A stretch of 14,045 nt of DNA from an uncultured Lachnospiraceae bacterium (GTDB lineage: Bacteria; Bacillota; Clostridia; Lachnospirales; Lachnospiraceae). This document shows positions 7,286 to 14,045 of this stretch, one piece after another. Location: NCBI GenBank assembly GCA_910586275.1, contig CAJUIM010000103.1, forward strand, positions 1 through 14,045, in the 5' to 3' direction. Both the position numbers and the translations under genes were made by a program. Under the pieces are notes generated by a model, which was given only the letters and a program-made list of their open reading frames with translations, was not told the origin of the DNA and did not search any database. The number at the start of each line of letters is the position of its first letter. The stretch's first letter is position 1.

Positions 7286-7439
7286 GCATTGGATATTATG
7301 TAATTGTCATAAGGACCGTCGGAAAACGCCGGCACTTAGCGAGGTACAAATCTGCCGCCGGCAGATTTCGAGCTTAGTACCGCTGCGTTTGACGCCGAGC
7401 GGAAGCGAGTCCTTAGGGCAATTACATAATATCCAATGC
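7286..7439. mobile_element. MITE-like palindromic element
   Basis: This is a 154-bp element with perfect 21-bp terminal inverted repeats (7286-7306 and 7419-7439; the left arm begins GCATTGGATATTATGTAATT). After a 3-base gap with mismatches, TAAGGAC (7310-7316) pairs with GTCCTTA (7409-7415). At the centre is a near-perfect hairpin, AAATCTGCCG-C-CGGCAGATTT (7348-7368), flanked by partly pairing GGTAC and GTACC. It encodes nothing. The nested palindrome and size fit a non-autonomous miniature element moved by a transposase elsewhere. No clear target-site duplication is seen. As RNA it would fold into a long stem between wzy and the next gene. Confidence 0.75.
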
Positions 7440-7473
7440 GTCCGGTACAGCGTCCGGTACAGCATCCGGTACA
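7438..7473. repeat. Three 12-bp direct repeats abutting the MITE-like element
   Basis: GCGTCCGGTACA at 7438-7449 and 7450-7461, then GCATCCGGTACA at 7462-7473. The first unit overlaps the last two bases of the palindromic element. The array lies between that element and the ribosome binding region of the gene starting at 7508. Confidence 0.9.
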
Positions 7474-7507
7474 ACCACAACAAAAAGAAAGGAACAAAGA
7501 CAACACT

Positions 7508-8311
7508 ATGGCAAAATTCAGCATCATCGTAGTCTGCCTAAATGCAGGAGAACGCCTCCACGATACAATTGCAAGCATCCGCAGCCAAAGCTGCAAAGAT
7601 TATGAAATCATTGTAAAAGACGGCATATCCACCGACGGAAGCATAGAGAAACTGATGACAGATGAGAGACTCCGGGTAATCCGCCAAAAAGACCGGGGAA
7701 TTTATGATGCGATGAACCAAGCGGTAAAGAAAGCGCAAGGGGAATACATTTATTTCCTAAACTGCGGAGATCTATTTCATAACAGCGATGTGCTGCAGCA
7801 AGTGAAAGAGCAGATGGAAAAGGAAACAAAAGCGGAGAAAGAAAAAAAATATATATTTTACGGGGATATTTATCAACGGCTCACAAAAGAAAGAGTGGCT
7901 TCCAATCCGTCCATGGATGCCTTCGGATGCTACCGGAATGTGCCCTGCCACCAAGCCTGCTTTTACGCATCTTCGCTGATGAGGGAAAAAGAATTTGACA
8001 CCAAGTATAAAGTACGGGCAGATTACGAACATTTTCTCTGGTGTTTTTTCCGAGGAGGGGCAGAAACGGTCTATATGCCGGTTCTGACGGCAGATTATGA
8101 AGGCGGCGGCTTTTCGGAGACAAAGGAGAACCGGAAAATATCTGCGCGAGAACATAGGGAGATTGTGGGGAAATATATGCCCAAGGGACAGGTTCTTAAA
8201 TACCGTCTGGCTATGGCATTGACATTTGCACGGTTCCGGACGTGGCTGGCGGAGAATGAAATGACATCGCATGCTTATAACCGGATAAAGGACAGGGTGT
8301 ATCGGAGGTAG
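7508..8311 (+). CDS. GT2 family glycosyltransferase, WcaE-like
   Basis: This 267-residue GT-A transferase is probably cytoplasmic and acts on the growing repeat unit. Motifs are FSIIVVCLNAGERL (4-17), VKDGISTDGS (36-45), the diagnostic KDRGIYDAMNQAV (61-73), FLNCGD (83-88) in place of a canonical DxD, CHQACFY (147-153) and RADYEHFLWCFFRGG (170-184). This set matches the WcaE-type branch of GT2 enzymes. The frame is open to an ATG at 7436, but that codon lies in the arm of the palindromic element without a ribosome site and would add a repeat-encoded leader, so ATG 7508 is chosen. AGAAAGGAA at 7485-7493 is the only candidate site, and its spacing is longer than usual. Codon use looks AT-richer in the first half than in the second, which may mark a recombination junction within the gene. 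Confidence 0.87.
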   Translation: MAKFSIIVVCLNAGERLHDTIASIRSQSCKDYEIIVKDGISTDGSIEKLMTDERLRVIRQKDRGIYDAMNQAVKKAQGEYIYFLNCGDLFHNSDVLQQVKEQMEKETKAEKEKKYIFYGDIYQRLTKERVASNPSMDAFGCYRNVPCHQACFYASSLMREKEFDTKYKVRADYEHFLWCFFRGGAETVYMPVLTADYEGGGFSETKENRKISAREHREIVGKYMPKGQVLKYRLAMALTFARFRTWLAENEMTSHAYNRIKDRVYRR

Positions 8312-8318
8312 GGAAGAG

Positions 8319-9620
8319 ATGAAAGTTTTATGGCTGTGCAATATTATGCTTCCTGCAATTGCAGAAGAATTGAGGCTCCCGTACAGTAACCGGGAGGGCT
8401 GGCTGACAGGAATCTATGGAAGGATCTGCGGAAAAAAGGAAAAGGGGACACCGGAACTGGGCATCTGTTTTCCCGTGACGGAAATATCCTCCCCCATAAC
8501 GGAAAGATGTGATGGAAATGTCGGTTTCCGGCTGCGGAGTACAGGAACTGCCTGCTACCCATTTCAGGAGAATCTGGCCGCGCCGGAACGGTATGACAGG
8601 GAGACGGAAAAACGGTTCCGGGAAATTTTGGAAGATTTCAGGCCGGATTTAGTGCATATTTTCGGCACCGAATTTCCTCATGCGCTGGCTATGGTCAGGG
8701 CGTTTCGGAAGCCGGAAAGGATACTTGTGGGCATCCAAGGGCTTTGTTCTGCCTGTGCGGAAGCATATATGGCCGATTTGCCGGAGTATGTCATCCGCAG
8801 AAGGACTTTCCGGGACAGGGTGAAAAGAGACGGCATCCGGAAGCAGCAGGAGAAATTCCGGATTCGCGGGGAACGGGAAAAAGAAGTGCTGAAAGGATGC
8901 GGCCATATTACGGGACGGACGGACTTTGACCGGTGGGAAACCGGGAAAATAAATCCGGCGGCAGTTTACCATTTTATGAATGAGACGATGCGCACTCCTT
9001 TTTATGGCGGAAAATGGGATAGGGACAAAGAGAAAGGGTACGGCATTTTCTTAAGCCAGGGGGATTATCCGCTAAAAGGGCTTCATTATGTGCTGCAGGC
9101 TCTGCCGGAGGTTCTCAGCGAATATCCGGAAGCGTATGTGGCGGTGGCCGGAAACAGCGTGATGGAAAACAGAACATGGAAAGACAAGATAAAGATTTCC
9201 TCCTATGGAAAATATTTGCTGGAACTGACGGATTCTTTGGGATTGGCCGGGCATGTGCGTATACTGGGAAAACTGTCGGCAGAGGAAATGAAGGAGGCTT
9301 TTTTGCAGGCATCTATGTTTATCTGCCCATCTTCTTTGGAGAATTCCCCCAACTCCATGGGGGAGGCGATGTTATTGGGAGTACCTGTGGTGGCGGCGCG
9401 GACAGGCGGGATTCCCAGCCTGATAGAGGGCGGCAGGGAAGGGCTTTTGTTTGAGCCGGGAAACTGTAAAGAACTGGCGGAATGCATCAAGAGGGTATGG
9501 CGGGAACCGGGGGAAACAGCCTTACGGGCGGAAAATGCCAGAAAACGTGCATGGCATACTCATGACGGCAATAAAAATTATGAGCGGCTTCTTGCCATTT
9601 ATAAGGAGATTTGTCAATGA
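8319..9620 (+). CDS. GT4 family glycosyltransferase (GT-B fold)
   Basis: This 433-residue retaining-type glycosyltransferase likely uses a nucleotide sugar to extend the lipid-linked repeat unit at the cytoplasmic membrane. The N-terminal domain carries MKVLWLCNIMLPAIAEELRLP and FRPDLVHIFGTEFPHA (107-122). The C-terminal domain has FLSQGDYPLKGLHYVLQAL (244-262) and AGNS (277-280). The EX7E donor-binding motif has Glu at 341 and 349 (ENSPNSMGE), followed by GVPVVAARTGGIPSLI (354-369) and GLLFEPG. Length is normal for the family. GGAGG at 8304-8308 and GGGAAGAG at 8311-8318 support ATG 8319, seven bases after the previous stop. It overlaps the next gene by ATGA. Donor and linkage are unknown. 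Confidence 0.92.
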   Translation: MKVLWLCNIMLPAIAEELRLPYSNREGWLTGIYGRICGKKEKGTPELGICFPVTEISSPITERCDGNVGFRLRSTGTACYPFQENLAAPERYDRETEKRFREILEDFRPDLVHIFGTEFPHALAMVRAFRKPERILVGIQGLCSACAEAYMADLPEYVIRRRTFRDRVKRDGIRKQQEKFRIRGEREKEVLKGCGHITGRTDFDRWETGKINPAAVYHFMNETMRTPFYGGKWDRDKEKGYGIFLSQGDYPLKGLHYVLQALPEVLSEYPEAYVAVAGNSVMENRTWKDKIKISSYGKYLLELTDSLGLAGHVRILGKLSAEEMKEAFLQASMFICPSSLENSPNSMGEAMLLGVPVVAARTGGIPSLIEGGREGLLFEPGNCKELAECIKRVWREPGETALRAENARKRAWHTHDGNKNYERLLAIYKEICQ

Positions 9621-10780
9621 CGATTACTTTTGTATCCAATTATATTAATCATCATCAGATTCCTTTTTCCAATGCCTGCTATGCGGGGCTTGGGGAAAAC
9701 TATCATTTCATTCAGACGGAACCGATGGAGGAAGAACGGGTCGCCATGGGATGGGGAGCGGAAGTAGGCGGGATTCCTTATGTCAAATATTTCTATGAGG
9801 AAGAAGCATATTGCAGGAAGCTTTTGGCGGAAAGCGATGTCGTAATTTTCGGATGGATTCAGAGGGAAGACTTGCTGGATGTGACGGCGGTTATAGAGGA
9901 AAGGCTGAGAAACGGAAAGCCGTCTCTGCGTGTCAGTGAAAGACTGTACCGCGAGGGGCAATGGAAAGCCGTCTCACCGAGAGGGCTGATGAGGAAGTAC
10001 AGAGATCATACCCGTTTTCGGAAGGAGCAGGTGGGGCTTTTATGCGCCGGAGCCTATGTGGCCTCCGATTTTCATCTTGTCCGGGCATATCCGGGAAAAA
10101 TGTTCCGGTTCGGCTATTTTCCGGAAACAAAGCATTACACCCGGGAAGAATTGGAGGGAAAGAAAGAGAAGGACGGAAAGCTGCATATGGTATGGGCGGG
10201 ACGTTTCATGCCTCTGAAGCACCCGGAATATGCGGTACGGATTGGGGAGGAACTGGGCAAAGAAGGGTATGGCTTTCATATTCACATGGCAGGGAACGGG
10301 GAACTGGAAGAAGAGATAAAAAAGCGGGTGAAGGAAACGGGGATGGACAAGGATTTTACCTTTTACGGATATACGGAGCCGGCCAAAGTAAGGGAAATTA
10401 TGGAGAAGTGCCATGTGCATCTTTTCACCAGCAATCATCTGGAAGGCTGGGGAGCCGTGGTAAATGAGGCAATGAACAGCGGATGCGCCGTGGTGGGGAA
10501 TGCGGAGGCAGGAGCCGTGCCTTATTTAATCCGCCAGGGGGAAAACGGGCTGATATACCGTAAGTCCTACGAGGATTTTGCGGCGCAGGTGAAGCGGCTG
10601 GCGGCGGACGGAGAAACGGTCCGGCGGCTGGGCTGGGAAGCTTACCGTACGATAGAGGGGGGATGGAATGCGGAGCATGCCGCAGAGGAACTGCTGCGTT
10701 TCTGCAGGCAGTTACTGCAGGACGGGCGGATGATCCCTGCGGCGGAAGGCCCCCTCAGCCCGGCGCCGGTGAATATTTGA
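9617..10780 (+). CDS. GT4 family glycosyltransferase
   Basis: This 387-residue GT-B fold transferase is probably the last sugar-adding enzyme of the polysaccharide cluster and soluble or peripheral at the inner membrane. The N-terminal domain begins TITFVSNYINHHQIPF; the C-terminal domain has HMVWAGRFMPLKHP (190-203), IHMAGNGELEEEI (222-234), FTFYGYT (247-253), and the EX7E motif with Glu at 276 and 284 (EGWGAVVNE). NEAMNSGCAVVGNAEAGAVPYLI then contacts the donor. ATG 9617 overlaps the preceding TGA and has AAGGAG at 9603-9608 with an 8-base spacer. A TTG six bases upstream would leave only two bases from that site and is rejected. The gene ends 137 bases before rhaB, where the polysaccharide operon probably stops, though I see no strong terminator. 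Confidence 0.9.
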   Translation: MTITFVSNYINHHQIPFSNACYAGLGENYHFIQTEPMEEERVAMGWGAEVGGIPYVKYFYEEEAYCRKLLAESDVVIFGWIQREDLLDVTAVIEERLRNGKPSLRVSERLYREGQWKAVSPRGLMRKYRDHTRFRKEQVGLLCAGAYVASDFHLVRAYPGKMFRFGYFPETKHYTREELEGKKEKDGKLHMVWAGRFMPLKHPEYAVRIGEELGKEGYGFHIHMAGNGELEEEIKKRVKETGMDKDFTFYGYTEPAKVREIMEKCHVHLFTSNHLEGWGAVVNEAMNSGCAVVGNAEAGAVPYLIRQGENGLIYRKSYEDFAAQVKRLAADGETVRRLGWEAYRTIEGGWNAEHAAEELLRFCRQLLQDGRMIPAAEGPLSPAPVNI

Positions 10781-10829
10781 TTCCTTGAAGGACGGAAAAT
10801 AAGGACAGTATTTCCGGTAAGAAAGAATC

Positions 10830-10858
10830 TTAAAGCTAAGCCTGTTTTCTGCTATAGT
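10830..10858 (+). promoter_or_regulatory. Probable promoter of the rhaBA operon
   Basis: TTAAAG at 10830-10835 and TATAGT at 10853-10858 are spaced by 17 bases, and TGC directly before the -10 gives an extended -10 element. It lies 59 bases upstream of the rhaB start. The -35 is weak, as expected for an activator-dependent sugar operon, but no regulator site is recognised. Its presence suggests rhaBA is transcribed apart from the polysaccharide genes. Confidence 0.55.
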
Positions 10859-10917
10859 AAAACAAATCACAGGCAATTTGGGCAAGCGGCACAGTAAATC
10901 GGCATGGAGGGAAAGGG

Positions 10918-12330
10918 ATGGGAAACTATTATCTGGCAGTGGACATAGGGGCTTCCAGCGGACGCCATATGCTGGGATATGTGGAAAACGGTATGATTAA
11001 GATGGAAGAGATTTACCGTTTCGAAAACGGCATGGAAAAAAAAGAGGAGCATTTATGCTGGGATTTGGAAAAATTATTTCAGGAAATTATAAAGGGCATG
11101 GCAGTATGCAAAAAAATCGGTAAGATTCCTTCCTGCATGGGGATTGATACTTGGGCAGTGGATTATGTGCTGCTGGACAGGGACGGAGAGGTGGCCGGGC
11201 ATACTTACGGCTATAGGGATTCCCGCACCCAAGGCATGGATGAAGCGGTGAACGGAATTCTTCCGCTGAGTGAACTGTATGCAAGGACGGGGATACAGAA
11301 GCAGATATTCAATACGATTTATCAGCTAACTGCATTAAAGGAGCAGGAACCGCAGGTTCTGGAACAGGCGGAAACAATGCTGCTGATTCCCGATTACTTT
11401 GCGTATCGCCTTACCGGAGTGGCAATGACAGAATATACTAATGCAACTACGACGCAGCTGGTAAACCCGGCAACAAAGGACTGGGATTTTGAACTGATAG
11501 AGAAATTGGGCATAAAAAAATCCATTTTCGGAGAAATAACCATGGCCGGCACGGAAGTGGGAAGTCTGAAGAAAGAGGTGGAGGAGGCAGTAGGGTACAA
11601 TCTGCAGGTTATTCAGACGGCAACCCATGATACCGCATCTGCGGTGGTGGCAGTCCCGGCAGAAAATGACGCTCTGTATATAAGCTCCGGCACTTGGTCG
11701 CTGATGGGCGTGGAACAGGCGGAAGCGAATTGCTCCGAGGAAAGCCGGCAGGCCAATCTGACCAATGAGGGCGGGTATGGGTATCGGTACCGTTTCCTGA
11801 AAAATATTATGGGGCTGTGGATGATCCAGTCGGTACGCCATGAATACGGGGATGCCTATTCTTTTGCGCAGTTATGCGATATGGCGGAGGAATGCGGAGA
11901 CTTTCCCTCCAGAGTGGATGTGAATGATGCGCGTTTTCTGGCTCCGGAAAGCATGACCGAGGCAATCCGCTGTGTCTGCGGCGAGACAGGGCAGAAAGTG
12001 CCGGAAACGCCGGGAGAAATGGCGGCAGTCATATACCGGAGCCTGGCGGAAAGCTATAGGCAGACCGTGAAAGAAATAGAGGATATTACCGGGAAAAGCT
12101 ATGAGTGCATACATATCGTAGGGGGCGGCGCAAATGCAGACTATCTGAACAGGCTGACGGCAGACAGCACGGGGCGGACTGTTTACAGCGGCCCTACGGA
12201 GGCTACGGCAATCGGCAACTTGGCCGTGCAGATGCTGAAAAGCGGAGAATACGGCAGCTTGGAGGAGGTGCGGAAAGCAATTTTCCGTTCTTTTGAAATT
12301 AAAACGTTTGAACCGGAGGGCAGCCGCTGA
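10918..12330 (+). CDS. rhaB: Rhamnulokinase
   Basis: This 470-residue FGGY-family sugar kinase is expected to phosphorylate L-rhamnulose with ATP to L-rhamnulose-1-phosphate in the cytoplasm. The ATPase-fold signatures run in order: LAVDIGASSGRHMLGYV (6-22), CMGIDTWAVDYVLLD (73-87), the substrate-side THDTASAV with the predicted catalytic Asp at 238, YISSGTWSLMGVE (254-266), NEGGYGYRYRFLKNIMGLW (283-301), and near 398-430 IVGGGANADYLNRL and GPTEATAIGNLA. The DTWAVDY and SGTWSLMG forms point to rhamnulokinase rather than xylulokinase or glycerol kinase. Length is close to other RhaB proteins. GGAGG at 10906-10910 is seven bases before ATG 10918. The gene directly precedes rhaA, 65 bases downstream, which supports the assignment. 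Confidence 0.95.
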   Translation: MGNYYLAVDIGASSGRHMLGYVENGMIKMEEIYRFENGMEKKEEHLCWDLEKLFQEIIKGMAVCKKIGKIPSCMGIDTWAVDYVLLDRDGEVAGHTYGYRDSRTQGMDEAVNGILPLSELYARTGIQKQIFNTIYQLTALKEQEPQVLEQAETMLLIPDYFAYRLTGVAMTEYTNATTTQLVNPATKDWDFELIEKLGIKKSIFGEITMAGTEVGSLKKEVEEAVGYNLQVIQTATHDTASAVVAVPAENDALYISSGTWSLMGVEQAEANCSEESRQANLTNEGGYGYRYRFLKNIMGLWMIQSVRHEYGDAYSFAQLCDMAEECGDFPSRVDVNDARFLAPESMTEAIRCVCGETGQKVPETPGEMAAVIYRSLAESYRQTVKEIEDITGKSYECIHIVGGGANADYLNRLTADSTGRTVYSGPTEATAIGNLAVQMLKSGEYGSLEEVRKAIFRSFEIKTFEPEGSR

Positions 12331-12395
12331 GAACGGTTTCCATAGGCAGCTATCCGCAGGAATAAAATACGCGAATGCGTGGAAAGAGGCAGAAT

Positions 12396-13652
12396 ATGAA
12401 TCAGAAAGAACGTTATGAAGACGCAAAGAAGATGTATGGGGCATTGGGCGTGGATACGGAAGCAGTGATTGAAGCGTTGCAGAAGATTCCGGTTGCGCTG
12501 CATTGCTGGCAGGGCGACGATGTAATCGGTTTTGACCATGACGGCCCTCTTACCGGGGGAATCCAGACAACCGGAAATTATCCGGGAAAGGCAAAGACAC
12601 CCCAGGAACTGATGCAGGACATGGATAAGGCACTTAGCCTTATGCCGGGCACGAAGAAACTGAATCTGCATGCCAGCTATGCTGTTTTCGAAGAGGGTGA
12701 ATTTGCGGACAGGGATAAACTGGAACCGAAGCACTTTGCCAAATGGGTAGCGTTTGCAAAAGAGAGAAATATGGGGATTGATTTCAACCCTACTTTCTTT
12801 TCCCATGATAGGGTGAAGGACGGACTGACGTTATCCAGCCCGGACGAGGAGACAAGGAAATTCTGGATTGCGCATGGAAAGGCATGTGTGCGCATTGCGC
12901 AGTATTTTGCCGATGAAACGGGCATCCCCTGCGTAATGAATATCTGGACGGGAGACGGCTATAAAGACATACCGGCCGACCGTATGGGACCCAGGATGAG
13001 ATATAAAGATGCCATTGAGCAGATTCTTTCGGAGCCTTATGACAGGAATATGGTAAAGCCTTGCGTAGAATCCAAAGTGTTCGGCATCGGCGTGGAATCT
13101 TATACGGCAGGTTCGGCTGAGTTTACGCTAAGCTATGCGGCGACCCATGAAGGATGCCTTCCTTTAATGGATAACGGGCATTATCATCCTACAGAAGTGG
13201 TTTCCGATAAGATTCCGGCATTGCTTTGCTTCTTCCCGGAGATTGCGCTGCATATTACCAGGCCGGTACGCTGGGACAGTGACCATGTGGTTCTGTTTGA
13301 CGATGAAACAAAGGAAATGGCGAAAGAAATCGTGCGCAACGATGCTTTAGGGCGGGTTTATATGGCCTTGGATTATTTTGATGCCAACATCAACCGTATT
13401 TCGGCATGGGTAGTGGGCTTCAGAAGCTGGCAGAAAGCGCTTCTCAATGCGATGTGCACACCTTACGCCACAATGAAAAAATTGCAGGACGAGAACCGGA
13501 TGACAGAACTGATGGTGCTGCAGGAAGAAATTAAGACATATCCGTTCGGAGATGTATGGAATGAATATTGCGGACGGTGCGGCGTATCCGGGGACGGAAA
13601 ATGGTTTGAGGAAGTTGTGAAATACGAGCAGGATGTTTTGTTGAGACGTTAG
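12396..13652 (+). CDS. rhaA: L-rhamnose isomerase
   Basis: This 418-residue cytoplasmic enzyme interconverts L-rhamnose and L-rhamnulose with divalent metal (Mn2+ in known members). Conserved blocks are VALHCWQGDDVIGFD (33-47), GGIQTTGNYPGKA (54-66), LNLHASYA (89-96), GIDFNPTFFSH (127-137), NIWTGDGYKDIP (182-193), FGIGVESYTAGSAEF (229-243), MDNGHYHPTEVVSDKI (258-273) and HITRPVRWDSDHVVLFDDE (286-304), which hold the metal-binding Glu, Asp and His residues. The length equals the standard RhaA length. The upstream ATG at 12375 has no ribosome site; AAAGAGG at 12383-12389 with a 6-base spacer selects ATG 12396. Together with rhaB it gives the first two steps of rhamnose breakdown; the aldolase, transporter and regulator are not in this window. 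Confidence 0.97.
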   Translation: MNQKERYEDAKKMYGALGVDTEAVIEALQKIPVALHCWQGDDVIGFDHDGPLTGGIQTTGNYPGKAKTPQELMQDMDKALSLMPGTKKLNLHASYAVFEEGEFADRDKLEPKHFAKWVAFAKERNMGIDFNPTFFSHDRVKDGLTLSSPDEETRKFWIAHGKACVRIAQYFADETGIPCVMNIWTGDGYKDIPADRMGPRMRYKDAIEQILSEPYDRNMVKPCVESKVFGIGVESYTAGSAEFTLSYAATHEGCLPLMDNGHYHPTEVVSDKIPALLCFFPEIALHITRPVRWDSDHVVLFDDETKEMAKEIVRNDALGRVYMALDYFDANINRISAWVVGFRSWQKALLNAMCTPYATMKKLQDENRMTELMVLQEEIKTYPFGDVWNEYCGRCGVSGDGKWFEEVVKYEQDVLLRR

Positions 13653-13784
13653 GGGCAGCGGTTGCTGCAATTCATATGGCATGGCAATAAAAAACAATAT
13701 CCGGTATTCTATGCCGGAAGATTCTATGCAGAGTTTGGAGGATAATTTTCCGATTGCATAAATACGGAATGCTCGGTGTAGCGA

Positions 13785-13816
13785 GGCAGCTGTTTCTTGT
13801 GAGACGGCTGCCTTTT
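13785..13816 (+). terminator. Probable intrinsic terminator after rhaA
   Basis: GGCAGCTGTTTC (13785-13796) pairs with GAGACGGCTGCC (13801-13812) through twelve positions including two G-U pairs. The loop is TTGT, and four Ts follow (13813-13816), then CTGCG. The short T-run is suboptimal. The rest of the 277-base stretch between the rhaA stop and the right repeat arm shows no ORF with a ribosome site and no recognisable RNA gene. Confidence 0.6.
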
Positions 13817-13929
13817 CTGCGTGGGTCTTGCGGAAGCATCCATAGGAGTGAGCATGGGCCAAGAAGTCCCGGCGGCATTGGCCGTCTATATGTTCCGGTG
13901 CAGGCAGAAAACCCCCTCATTGATTTCCG

Positions 13930-14045
13930 GTAACAGTTCAGCCTGAATGTAATGTTGGGAGGCGGACGCCCGTGGGTGAGTTTTTTTAGTGGCCGGCAGC
14001 AGCGGAACTGCCTGTCCCGGTTTTCCGTGCACTTTTTTCGGCTGG
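13930..14045. repeat. Right arm of 116-bp inverted repeat bracketing the window
   Basis: This is the reverse complement of bases 1-116 with five mismatches and no gaps. The inner boundary (GTAACA at 13930) is exact: flanking sequences share nothing. On the + strand it contains CGCC-CGTG-GGTG (13967-13978) followed by AG and seven Ts (13981-13987), a weaker version of the hairpin and T-run seen in the left arm on the - strand. Its position after the rhaBA terminator means it could serve as a second, outward-facing transcription stop. The true outer end may lie beyond the window. Confidence 0.95.

Noticed and set aside
7436..7507. Upstream ATG 7436 as start of the GT2 gene
   Set aside because: The codon lies in the arm of the palindromic element, no ribosome site precedes it, and it would add a repeat-derived leader before the conserved GT2 start.
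7772..8341. A 189-codon minus-strand ORF opposite the GT2 gene
   Set aside because: It is a shadow of a well-supported gene with GT2 motifs on the + strand; no recognisable domain or ribosome site.
9611..9616. TTG start for the second GT4 gene
   Set aside because: It leaves only two bases after AAGGAG, whereas ATG 9617 has an ideal 8-base spacer and the usual ATGA overlap.
10790..10820. Possible terminator hairpin after the last GT4 gene (GACGGAAAATA with TATTTCCGGT)
   Set aside because: The stem is imperfect with a bulge, and no T-run follows, so it cannot be supported as an intrinsic terminator.
12375..12395. ATG 12375 as the rhaA start
   Set aside because: There is no ribosome site at proper distance; ATG 12396 has AAAGAGG and gives the standard family length.
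11872..12806. Long minus-strand ORFs opposite rhaB and rhaA
   Set aside because: They overlap each other and two unmistakable catabolic genes; their translations resemble no family.

Overview
The window looks like chromosomal DNA of a gut-type Lachnospiraceae or related Clostridia. This is inferred from moderate GC, strong AGGAGG-type ribosome binding sites, tightly packed co-directional genes, and the protein families present. No rRNA, tRNA, CRISPR, phage or transposase gene is visible, so the taxon is an inference.

Layout, all genes on the + strand. (1) Positions 1-116 are one arm of a 116-bp inverted repeat; the other arm is 13930-14045, so the repeat brackets the whole window. (2) A promoter at 146-174 leads into a surface-polysaccharide cluster: a polyprenyl-phosphate GT2 transferase (220-1149), a TuaG-like GT2 transferase (1291-2043), the initiating sugar-phosphate transferase (2059-3441) and a Wzz/CpsC-like chain-length protein (3471-4634). 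(3) Positions 4635-5220 hold no convincing gene but a striking purine-rich repeat tract. (4) A GT2-like transferase (5221-6006) overlaps an EpsG-type polymerase (Wzy, 6003-7130). (5) Positions 7131-7507 hold an 18-bp lysine-codon repeat, a 154-bp MITE-like palindromic element and three 12-bp repeats. (6) A WcaE-like GT2 transferase (7508-8311) and two GT4 transferases (8319-9620 and 9617-10780) follow. (7) A separate promoter precedes rhaB and rhaA (rhamnulokinase and L-rhamnose isomerase, 10918-13652), followed by a likely intrinsic terminator at 13785-13816 and the right repeat arm.

How the genes work together: the polysaccharide genes fit a Wzx/Wzy-type pathway. The initiating transferase loads a sugar phosphate on undecaprenyl phosphate, the GT2 and GT4 enzymes extend the repeat unit, Wzy polymerises it outside the membrane, and the Wzz-like protein sets chain length. 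No flippase is in the window. The rhaBA pair is catabolic (L-rhamnose to rhamnulose to rhamnulose-1-phosphate), has its own promoter, and is probably a neighbour rather than part of the polysaccharide pathway.

The unusual content lies mainly in the non-coding structure. There is the near-perfect inverted repeat at both ends. There are also repeat tracts on each side of the 5221-7130 module (GT plus polymerase), whose codon use looks different from the genes around it. This suggests a cassette that is exchanged or rearranged by recombination at repeats. That is a hypothesis, not a demonstrated system.
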